DNA of 64,000 bases from Nostoc sp. ATCC 43529. Its GTDB lineage: Bacteria; Cyanobacteriota; Cyanobacteriia; Cyanobacteriales; Nostocaceae. The notes under the pieces are model-generated. The model ran no database searches and was not told the origin of the DNA. It worked only from the letters and a program-made list of their open reading frames with translations. Shown piece after piece: positions 51,924-59,560 of this stretch (the first letter of the stretch is position 1; the number at the start of each line of letters is the position of its first letter). The stretch covers positions 1-64,000 of the forward strand of contig LWTK01000046.1 in assembly GCA_003326205.1 (NCBI GenBank), written 5' to 3'. The translations under genes were made by a program, and so were the position numbers.

Positions 51924-52358
51924 ATGCAAAATATGACAAAGACAACTGGAAAAATAGCCCTTACTTTTAACTCAGAGGTTTACAGCCAATTGCTGTCTCA
52001 GCATCAACCTCGAATTATCAAGACAGAAGAGGAAAACGAGAAATTTTTAGAAACTGTTGAAACACTGCTTTCTCGTTCCGATCTGGCTCCTGAAGAAGAT
52101 GCTTTGTTGGAATTATTGGTAAAATTGATTGAGGATTTTGAAGATAAGCATTATCAGCTTAATGTTTCAACTCCTCGTTCAAGACTTTTGCATTTGATGG
52201 AAGCTAGAAGTTTGGAACAAGCTGATTTAGTAGAAATTCTTGGTTCGAGTGAGATTGTTACTAAGGTTATTAATGGAGAGTTAGAAATCACTAAAGAACA
52301 AGCTGAGGCTTTGGATAAGTTTTTTCATGTTGATGTAAGTTTGTTTATTTTAGAATAG
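51924..52358 (+). CDS. HigA-like HTH antitoxin (orphan)
   Basis: 144 residues. The layout is that of HigA-type antitoxins with an N-terminal toxin-facing part (YSQLLSQHQPRIIKTEEENE, LETVETLLSRSDLAPEEDAL) and a C-terminal Cro/C1-like HTH (SRLLHLMEARSLEQADLVEI, GSSEIVTKVINGELEITKEQ). No HigB-like RelE-fold toxin was found upstream or downstream, although HigB would be about 95 residues and visible. It may regulate a distant locus or be a solitary remnant. Confidence 0.8.
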   Translation: MQNMTKTTGKIALTFNSEVYSQLLSQHQPRIIKTEEENEKFLETVETLLSRSDLAPEEDALLELLVKLIEDFEDKHYQLNVSTPRSRLLHLMEARSLEQADLVEILGSSEIVTKVINGELEITKEQAEALDKFFHVDVSLFILE

Positions 52359-52490
52359 GCGATCGCTTTTGTTTAGAGGCAACTAAACATGACGATAATT
52401 GGCGTTATATTGTATTGTAAAAAGGTGCGATCGCTATTTTATTTGAAGAATGATAAAAAATAGTTTTCCCTTGAAAAATAAATGGGATTA

Positions 52491-53540
52491 TTAAATTTCC
52501 AATTCCGTTTGTTCAGCTATCTTATGAGCTAATTTATTAAAAGCATCATAAACGTTTTTCACCGCTTTAGTATGAGCGCCAATAGCCCCATCAGCAGGTT
52601 TTAAGTAGAACATAGGTTTATGAGCTTCTTGAGCCATTATCATGAGATTGTGGTAGCTTTTAATTAATCCTAAACAGTTGGGATCATTTTCAATAGAAAT
52701 TTGATTTTCACTACGCTGATTTAAAATTATTTCTTGATAAGTAGTTTGAATTTCAAATATTACTCTATTATATACTTTTGCTGGACGGTCTAATCGCATT
52801 GGCATCTGCCAAACAACGTAACCAATGGGTTGTATATCACCATTGGGTAACCACAAACTTGTAGTTAGGTTTTTACTTAATATATACTTCCAGTCATTTT
52901 TCCAAGATTGCAATATATAACCAAGGCTGCGTAACCCTAGCAAGGAAGAGTAATCTAATATAAGTGGTATCACTAAATAATCTGCTGCGATTAATGCTGC
53001 ACGATTGATTGCTCCTAAACTTGGGCCTAAATCCATCAATATTATATTTGCTTTATGATTAACGGCTGCTTTTTGGAGAATTCTCCAAAAAGCAGAAGTT
53101 ACTTGTAAAGCTCTTTCTTGACCACCTCCACCAAAACAATTAGTCCACTGTGCTGAAAGTTCATTTTCAAAACTAGAAAGCATTAGGTCTCCAGGTAAAA
53201 GAGCTAATTTTCCTATTTCTGTAGACAAACATAATGAGGTTACATCTTCTGATAACTGATTTTCTTGGATATATTCTAAATGTGGATTATCAATATCACC
53301 AATACCAGTTAGCAGAGGTTTCACACAATCAAAAATAGTATCTATTTTATTTTCGTTTAAAGAAAATAATTCTAAACGTTCCTCATCTAAGAAAGTAGCG
53401 GTGAGATTAGCTTGGGGGTCTAGATCAGCCGCAAGTACCCGCAGCCCTAAATCTTGATACATCCATGCTAAATGATAAACTAGAGCAGTTTTACCGACAC
53501 CTCCCTTAGTATTAAAGAAAGCAATAATCTTTGCACTCAT
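52491..53540 (-). CDS. ParA-like ATPase coupled to an AlbA_2 protein
   Basis: 349 residues. The Walker A is a standard ParA KGGVGKTALVYHLAW, switch I is in AADLDPQANLTATFL and Walker B in NIILMDLGPSLGAINRAAL. There is no N-terminal HTH, and the C-terminal segment (MFYLKPADGAIGAHTKAVKN) is extended. The ATG overlaps the stop of the AlbA_2 gene (ATGA), so they are translationally coupled. This is atypical for partition, as no ParB or parS is seen. Together they may form a two-component ATPase module of unknown purpose. Confidence 0.85.
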   Translation of the reverse strand: MSAKIIAFFNTKGGVGKTALVYHLAWMYQDLGLRVLAADLDPQANLTATFLDEERLELFSLNENKIDTIFDCVKPLLTGIGDIDNPHLEYIQENQLSEDVTSLCLSTEIGKLALLPGDLMLSSFENELSAQWTNCFGGGGQERALQVTSAFWRILQKAAVNHKANIILMDLGPSLGAINRAALIAADYLVIPLILDYSSLLGLRSLGYILQSWKNDWKYILSKNLTTSLWLPNGDIQPIGYVVWQMPMRLDRPAKVYNRVIFEIQTTYQEIILNQRSENQISIENDPNCLGLIKSYHNLMIMAQEAHKPMFYLKPADGAIGAHTKAVKNVYDAFNKLAHKIAEQTELEI

Positions 53541-54730
53541 AGTTTTTTCCTAACAATGGCCAACAAATGGGCATCTTCCACAGTGAATTCCAAAGGTGGG
53601 TTACCATTTTTTTGAAGTTGCTGACGAGCAAGTTGAATTCCTATACCAAATCGCTGAACATAACCAAGGTTTTTCATAGCTTCGGCAAGGTGAGGATTTC
53701 GATAGTCTGTGATGCCTGGTTTTCCAAAGTTTTGGCGATTTACTTGGCCAAAAGGTCCGCCAGGATTTTGAATTTCAATTCGGTCATTAAACCATGTAAT
53801 TCTTACTGGCGCATTTGTCCCTTCATAAGTGCGATGCATCACTGCATTTCTTCCTAATTGCTGCAAGGCAACTATTGGATAATCAGGCTGTCGCAGTTCT
53901 ATTGGTTGAGCAGTGATGTCTGTTGCTACTGAAATATGAACTTGAAAAATTTCGTCCAGCATCCGCAACAAATCTGGAAGCGGCCCGCCAATTTCTTTTT
54001 GGTCTTTAATTGGGTCTGTTAACTCGATACCATCAATGCGAAGAAATTGAATATATGCACTGGGAACGAATTGTCTAGGATCGTTACCCACAACTAGCAC
54101 GCCTAAGATAGTTGGTTTTAGCAACAAATCGACTGTTACAAAACGCATTGATTGAAGTTGTTGTTCAACAGTGCGTTGATTTTCTTGAAGAATATCGTTT
54201 GCCAAGGCAGAAGGCAAATAAACTCGACGAAAAATTTCTAAATCGAGGTCATTTAAACTAGCTGATGGTAGAGGTTGTAAATCGAATGGCAAATCTTTTG
54301 AGCGTCTTTTTTCAGCTAAACGGCGTTCTTCTTCTGCTGTAGCAGTTGCTCGACGCGGCCCAACTCTTATCCAAACACGTCCATTAAAGCGCACAGGAGG
54401 AGCATCCGATGGTTCTACAATCACTACAGCTAGTTCACATCCGCCAATACTTCGCTTTTGAACAATTATTGTCGGAAAAGGCAAAATGTTTCCATCAGAC
54501 CGCATAGCCGAGAGTGTAAGCAAAAGTTGATCTGTAATCGGAAGATTTGCACAACTTCCGTCATTATTAACCCCAATAAACAAAACTCCTGGTTTTTGGT
54601 GGTTAGGCAAGTCATTAGCAAATGCACAAATCGCTTCGCAAAGCTTACCTTTATCAGAAATCGAAGCTTTCCGTTCAACCCGGTCTGATTCTATGTCGTT
54701 TAAGAGAACTTCCAACTCCTGGTCATCCAT
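53537..54730 (-). CDS. AlbA_2 (Schlafen-like) ATP-binding protein
   Basis: 397 residues. Residues about 10-130 form the AlbA_2/divergent AAA-4 domain (ESDRVERKASISDKGKLCEA, ICAFANDLPNHQKPGVLFIG, VWIRVGPRRATATAEEERRL). The C-terminal part has a GHKL-like segment (VALQQLGRNAVMHRTYEGTN, RIEIQNPGGPFG). Proteins of this class are found as transcription regulators, RNA-acting Schlafen relatives and defence components. Coupled to the ParA-like gene by an ATGA overlap, it is the promoter-proximal gene of the pair. Confidence 0.85.
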   Translation of the reverse strand: MDDQELEVLLNDIESDRVERKASISDKGKLCEAICAFANDLPNHQKPGVLFIGVNNDGSCANLPITDQLLLTLSAMRSDGNILPFPTIIVQKRSIGGCELAVVIVEPSDAPPVRFNGRVWIRVGPRRATATAEEERRLAEKRRSKDLPFDLQPLPSASLNDLDLEIFRRVYLPSALANDILQENQRTVEQQLQSMRFVTVDLLLKPTILGVLVVGNDPRQFVPSAYIQFLRIDGIELTDPIKDQKEIGGPLPDLLRMLDEIFQVHISVATDITAQPIELRQPDYPIVALQQLGRNAVMHRTYEGTNAPVRITWFNDRIEIQNPGGPFGQVNRQNFGKPGITDYRNPHLAEAMKNLGYVQRFGIGIQLARQQLQKNGNPPLEFTVEDAHLLAIVRKKL

Positions 54731-54760
54731 TCAGTTTTCCTTGGAAATACTCATTCACCT

Positions 54761-57715
54761 TTACATACTTTTTATCGTAGTTGCTTGTGGCGGATACTGC
54801 TGCAATACCTGTTGCAAATATTGGCCAGTATAAGATTTGGGATTTGCTGCAACTTCTTCGGGTGTTCCCACAGCAATCAATTCTCCGCCTTTATCGCCAC
54901 CTTCTGGCCCCAAATCGATTACCCAATCTGCACAGCGAATCACATCTAAGTTGTGTTCGATGACTAAAATTGAATTGCCTTTATCCACCAATCTTTGCAA
55001 TACATCTAATAATTTGTGGACATCATAAAAAGATAAGCCTGTTGTTGGTTCATCTATTAAATAAAGCGTCTTACCTGTGGCGCGTCGAGATAATTCGGTT
55101 GCCAATTTTACGCGTTGTGCTTCGCCACCAGATAAAGTTGTGGCAGGTTGTCCCAATTGAATATAACCCAAACCGACATCAAATAACGTTTGCAAGCGGG
55201 CGATCGCCTTGGGAATATTTTGGAAAAAATCTAAACTTTCCTCAACAGTCATGTTGAGAACATCAGAAATAGATTTGTCTTTATACTTCACCTGCAATGT
55301 TTCGCGGTTGTATCTTGCACCTTTACAAATTTCGCATTGCACGTAAACATCAGGGAGAAAGTTCATTTCAATTACATTCACACCCTGTCCGCTACAAGCT
55401 TCGCAACGTCCACCTTTGACGTTGAAAGAAAATTGTCCGGGTTTGTAACCTCTAGCTTTGGCTTCTACTGTTTGCGAAAATACATCGCGAATGGCGTCGA
55501 AAATTCCCGTGTAAGTTGCAGGATTAGAACGTGGTGTGCGTCCAATGGGCGATTGATCTATGACAATTGCCTTATCAACTGAATTTAATCCTTGGATTTT
55601 CTCTAAGTCTTTTGGTAAAGGAACTTTCTTAGTTAAATGATGTTGTAATGATGGATAAAGTAACTCGTTAATTAAGGTAGATTTCCCAGAACCAGACACG
55701 CCAGTAACAGCAACAAGTTTCCCTAGTGGAATTTCTACATCTATATTTCTTAAATTGTTGCGATGGGCATTTTTAATGATTAAACTGCGCCCATTTCCTT
55801 CTCTGCGTTCTGCTGGGGTGTTAATTACTCGCCTTCCTGATAAATAAGCACCAGTCAAGGAATCTTCTGCTGCTAATAATGCTTCTAAATCGCCTTGGGC
55901 GATAATATTTCCGCCGTGAATTCCTGCACCGGGTCCAATATCAACTATATAGTTGGCTGCACGAATTGTTTCTTCATCGTGTTCAACCACAATTAAGGTA
56001 TTACCTAAATCACGTAATTTAGTTAGAGTTTTCAGCAATCTGCCATTATCTCTTTGATGCAAACCAATACTTGGTTCGTCTAAAACGTAGAGAACTCCTG
56101 TTAAACCAGAACCAATTTGTGTTGCTAAACGAATGCGTTGCGCTTCGCCACCAGAAAGGGTCATTGCTGGACGGTCTAAGGTAAGGTAATCTAAGCCAAC
56201 ATCTAACAAAAATTGCAATCTGGCTTTAATTTCTCTGAGTACTAGATCGGCAATTTGTAACTGGCGATCGCTCAACTTAAATTTCTCAATTCTTTCCCGA
56301 CAATCTCGAATCGATACGCTAGTTAAATCCAAAATTCCATATTGTCCCAACTTCACGGATAAAGCTTCTGGTTTTAACCTTTTTCCTTTACAAACCTCAC
56401 ACGGCTGGTCGATTAAATACTGTTCTAATTTTTGCTTAATTAACTCTGTTCCACCCTCATATTGCCGCTGCAAAATTGGAACAATACCTTTAAAAATTTG
56501 CTTTTTATCTGTTTTTGTTGTTTCTTGGTTTTCTCCATACAAAAGAGTCTGCTGTTGTTCTTCTGTCAGCTTGCTCCAATTTGTTTGTAATTCAAATCCA
56601 TAAGCTTGCCCTACACTGTAGAGTAATTCCAAATAATAGGAATTATCTTTTTCTGACCAAGGAGCGATCGCCGCATATACTGGCGCTTCCGGGTCGGGTA
56701 CAATCAAATCTGGCGCAAATCTCCTTAAAGTCCCAATTCCATGACAGTTGGTACAAGCACCATAAGGTGAATTAAACGAGAACAATCGCGGCGATAACTC
56801 CTCCATCACTGCGCCATGTTCTGGACAAGCAAAATTTTCCGAAAATACTAATTCTTCCTCATTTGTTGTTTGTCCTTTGTCATTTGTCATTTGTGCTTCG
56901 TTGGGACTAATGACTATGGTCGCAATGCCACCGGATTGTTTTAAGCACGTAGATAAAGAATCGACCAAACGCTCTTGAATACCGTCTTTTTTGACCAAGC
57001 GGTCAATTACTACTTCGATGGTGTGTGTTAAATTTTTATCCAATTCAATGGAATCTGATAATTCCCGCACCTCGCCATCGACACGCACGCGAACAAAACC
57101 TTGGGATGCCAGACTTGACAAAAGCTTACGATGTGTGCCTTTTTTACCCCTGACAACGGGTGCAAGAATTTGGAAACGGGTGCGGTCTGGTAATTCGAGA
57201 ATGCGATCGCACATTTCATCAATTGTCTGGGGTGCAATACAGCGATCGCAAATCGGACAATGGGGTTCGCCAGCGCGACCAAATAACAGCCGCAAATAGT
57301 CATAAATTTCCGTCACCGTACCCACAGTGGAACGGGGGTTATGAGACGTTGACTTTTGGTCAATGGAAATTGCCGGACTTAAGCCTTCAATCGCCTCCAC
57401 ATCCGGTTTATCCAACTGTCCTAAAAATTGCCGTGCGTAGGCGCTGAGGGATTCCACATAGCGACGTTGCCCTTCAGCGAAAATCGTATCAAATGCCAAA
57501 GAAGACTTCCCAGAACCAGAAACGCCAGTGAATACAATTAAGCGATCGCGTGGCAATTCCAAATCAATATTTTTCAGATTATGCTGCCTAGCACCCCGAA
57601 TCCGAATGGTATTCTGGCTATTGTGCGAGGGAAGATGTCCGTTCAACAGAGAAGCCTGAGCATTAGCCTGCTCTGAACGGAACTTCGGGGATGCTGTGAG
57701 CTGTGGGTCTGACAT
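54761..57715 (-). CDS. uvrA: Excinuclease ABC subunit A
   Basis: About 984 residues. UvrA is the damage-sensing ATPase of nucleotide excision repair. It has two ABC modules: Walker A GVSGSGKSS near residue 56 and GVSGSGKST near 675, signature LSGGEAQRIRLATQ and LSGGEAQRVKLATE. The zinc modules are CPICDRCIAPQTIDEMCDRI, CTNCHGIGTLRRF and CEACSGQGVNVIE...CEICKGARY. The N-terminus has an extra 35-residue head (QANAQASLLNGHLPSHNSQN) before IRIRGARQHNLKN. ATG 57715 is preferred over TTG 57727. A heptamer tract is inserted in frame near residue 275. Confidence 0.96.
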   Translation of the reverse strand: MSDPQLTASPKFRSEQANAQASLLNGHLPSHNSQNTIRIRGARQHNLKNIDLELPRDRLIVFTGVSGSGKSSLAFDTIFAEGQRRYVESLSAYARQFLGQLDKPDVEAIEGLSPAISIDQKSTSHNPRSTVGTVTEIYDYLRLLFGRAGEPHCPICDRCIAPQTIDEMCDRILELPDRTRFQILAPVVRGKKGTHRKLLSSLASQGFVRVRVDGEVRELSDSIELDKNLTHTIEVVIDRLVKKDGIQERLVDSLSTCLKQSGGIATIVISPNEAQMTNDKGQTTNEEELVFSENFACPEHGAVMEELSPRLFSFNSPYGACTNCHGIGTLRRFAPDLIVPDPEAPVYAAIAPWSEKDNSYYLELLYSVGQAYGFELQTNWSKLTEEQQQTLLYGENQETTKTDKKQIFKGIVPILQRQYEGGTELIKQKLEQYLIDQPCEVCKGKRLKPEALSVKLGQYGILDLTSVSIRDCRERIEKFKLSDRQLQIADLVLREIKARLQFLLDVGLDYLTLDRPAMTLSGGEAQRIRLATQIGSGLTGVLYVLDEPSIGLHQRDNGRLLKTLTKLRDLGNTLIVVEHDEETIRAANYIVDIGPGAGIHGGNIIAQGDLEALLAAEDSLTGAYLSGRRVINTPAERREGNGRSLIIKNAHRNNLRNIDVEIPLGKLVAVTGVSGSGKSTLINELLYPSLQHHLTKKVPLPKDLEKIQGLNSVDKAIVIDQSPIGRTPRSNPATYTGIFDAIRDVFSQTVEAKARGYKPGQFSFNVKGGRCEACSGQGVNVIEMNFLPDVYVQCEICKGARYNRETLQVKYKDKSISDVLNMTVEESLDFFQNIPKAIARLQTLFDVGLGYIQLGQPATTLSGGEAQRVKLATELSRRATGKTLYLIDEPTTGLSFYDVHKLLDVLQRLVDKGNSILVIEHNLDVIRCADWVIDLGPEGGDKGGELIAVGTPEEVAANPKSYTGQYLQQVLQQYPPQATTIKSM
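56857..56900 (-). repeat. STRR-like tract inserted in frame in uvrA
   Basis: On the coding strand CAAATGACAAAGGACAAACA then ACAAATGAGG encodes an extra TNDKGQTTNEE segment between the insertion domain strand (IVISPNEAQM) and FACPEHG. TTGTCAT-like heptamers of this kind are otherwise intergenic. Confidence 0.7.
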
Positions 57716-57876
57716 ATTGGGCGGCAAAAAAGGAGTTTCTTATGAAACAGTCCTTAATAATACTATCTTTAATTACTTTATAGTAGAACAATAGTACTGT
57801 TTTACATACTTATTGGGCATTGGGAGTTAGGAGTTAGGAGTTATTCTCCCCATCTCTTCTTCTGTTTGCCAAATTC
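57716..57876. repeat. Upstream of uvrA: short tandem repeats
   Basis: A GGGAGTTAGGAGTTAGGAGT tract (57830-57842) is an STRR-type repeat, as near tenA. No gene was seen in this gap. Confidence 0.5.
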
Positions 57877-58497
57877 CTACAAACTCCATGCAGCCTGAAA
57901 AAAGTCATACTCACACAACATAGCGTAACGGTAAGTTGAATGCACAACAGCATTACTCGTGGCATAATTCTCGACCAAACTTTCTAACTGCTGTGCCAAT
58001 GGCTGAAAATCGGCGCTACTGTAAGTCTGAATCCAGTCGGCATATTGATGATTTGGGATGCCATTAACAGCTAACTGTTCTCCCAAAAAAGCATACAAAC
58101 GCATACATGGAGACATCGCCGCAGCTGTTAAACCAACATCTGCACTCCAAGCAGTTGCTAACAAAAAATCAGTGTAGCGACGGGTAGCGGCTCCAGGTTC
58201 CACAGAATGCAAATTAACTCCCCACTGAGAAGCATAGCCACTGTGCAATTGCAGTTCTGCTAATACACCTCCAGCTAAGTTATGAAATGTCGTGAAACCT
58301 ACCCAATCTGGTGCTTTAGCTGCGGCAATACTATACGCACGGGCAAAAGCTTCTAAGAAAAAAGCATCTTGCCCTACATAATAAGCAAACTTCGTTTGTT
58401 CAAGAGTACCATCGCCAATGCCCCGAACAAAAGGATGCTCTAAGCACGCTTTGGCTAAATCTTGATTTGCCGCCCATAATTCATTTGATAAAGTCAT
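57877..58497 (-). CDS. tenA: TenA family thiaminase II / aminopyrimidine hydrolase
   Basis: 206 residues of the all-helical TenA fold. It begins LWAANQDLAKACLEHPFVRG, contains the YYVGQDAFFLEAFARAYSIA segment (Tyr and Asp lining the pyrimidine pocket), the nucleophile-type Cys in AAMSPCMRLYAFLGEQL near residue 130, and the C-terminal YRYAMLCEYDFFQAAW with Glu. It salvages 4-amino-5-aminomethyl-2-methylpyrimidine or hydrolyses thiamine. No thiamine operon adjoins it. The ATG at 58497 sits at the edge of a TTAGTCA heptamer tract, so its upstream region is entirely repeats. Confidence 0.9.
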   Translation of the reverse strand: MTLSNELWAANQDLAKACLEHPFVRGIGDGTLEQTKFAYYVGQDAFFLEAFARAYSIAAAKAPDWVGFTTFHNLAGGVLAELQLHSGYASQWGVNLHSVEPGAATRRYTDFLLATAWSADVGLTAAAMSPCMRLYAFLGEQLAVNGIPNHQYADWIQTYSSADFQPLAQQLESLVENYATSNAVVHSTYRYAMLCEYDFFQAAWSL

Positions 58498-58528
58498 TAG
58501 TCATTAGTCATTAGTCATTAGTCATTGG
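58494..58528. repeat. TTAGTCA heptamer tandem repeat
   Basis: About five consecutive TTAGTCA units overlap the start codon of tenA. This is the STRR class. The tract may affect the translation start or leader of tenA. Confidence 0.9.
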
Positions 58529-58570
58529 TTATTTCTCCTCCTCCTCCCCATCTCCCTATCTCCCCACTTT

Positions 58571-59341
58571 CTAAAAAGGTAAAAACTGAAGTAAGAGTGA
58601 GCCAACACTGCCAAAAAAGTCAACGAAACTAGGGCTACCAGAGCTTACTTTTTCAGTATAGGGGGTTTGGAGTTCTTTCATAAAAGCCTGTGCTGTTTGC
58701 ATTCCAGGGGTATTTTTTTGGGATGTAAAGAATTTGTCAGCAAGTTGGGCATCTACGAATGCACCTTGTCTATCTAATATTTGGTAGCGGGCGACACCAC
58801 GAGCTAGATAAGCACCTGCATAGTCTGGTTTAATGGCGATCGCTTGACTAAAATAACTAATTGCTTGCTGATGGTTGCCTTTTTCTGCTTGTGCTACACC
58901 CAAAGCATAAAAATCCTCTGGTGAAGCAATTTGTGATGGTATTCCGATTGCACCTTGGAAATTACTATTATTCAGGTAAGCGCCATTTAATTCTGCGTTT
59001 GTTAAATAGCTACTTCTCAAATCAGCAGCCGCCAAATTTGCGCCACTAAATCTAGCCTCGGTTAGGTTAGCCCCAAATAAACTAGCACCGCTCAAGTTAG
59101 CCCCTCGCAAATCAGCACCGCTCAAGTTCGCCCGGCTGAGGTTTGCACCTGCAAGATTAGCACCGCTCAAATTTGCTCCAGCTAAATCAGCCATGACTAA
59201 ACCTGCATGAGTCAAATCGCAGTTTTGACATTGTTTGGTTGCCAATAACTGTTTCACGTGTTCGGGATTCGCAGCTTGTACGGTTGTTGTGAGGCTAACC
59301 AAAGTTAAAAATGTGGCTGTGGCGAGAATTGGGCTTTTCAT
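58571..59341 (-). CDS. Secreted pentapeptide-repeat and TPR protein
   Basis: About 256 residues from the ATG at 59341 (MKSPILATATFLTLVSLTTT) with a cleavable signal peptide. From residue 45 a right-handed pentapeptide beta-helix runs as ANLSGANLAGANLSRANLSG with A(D/N)LxG units to about residue 125. TPR-like helices follow (FYALGVAQAEKGNHQQAISY, GAYLARGVARYQILDRQGAF). The likely site is the periplasm, as a structural or binding scaffold. An in-frame TTG eight codons earlier is less likely. Confidence 0.85.
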   Translation of the reverse strand: MKSPILATATFLTLVSLTTTVQAANPEHVKQLLATKQCQNCDLTHAGLVMADLAGANLSGANLAGANLSRANLSGADLRGANLSGASLFGANLTEARFSGANLAAADLRSSYLTNAELNGAYLNNSNFQGAIGIPSQIASPEDFYALGVAQAEKGNHQQAISYFSQAIAIKPDYAGAYLARGVARYQILDRQGAFVDAQLADKFFTSQKNTPGMQTAQAFMKELQTPYTEKVSSGSPSFVDFFGSVGSLLLQFLPF

Positions 59342-59560
59342 ATTTGCGTAATATTTCTTACTCAAGATTCAATATTAACCGAGATAGATTTATACCTCAG
59401 CCACATGATATGAGCAATCTGAACAGTTTGCCCTCTGTATTTGCCTACAATACGCTTGGGTTAAGAAAGTTACTCTGTGCAGGCAAGGGAACAGGGATGA
59501 TAAAAACAGGCTTATCCCAACTGTATTCACCATCACGTATAAAATTCACCTTAACTGACA

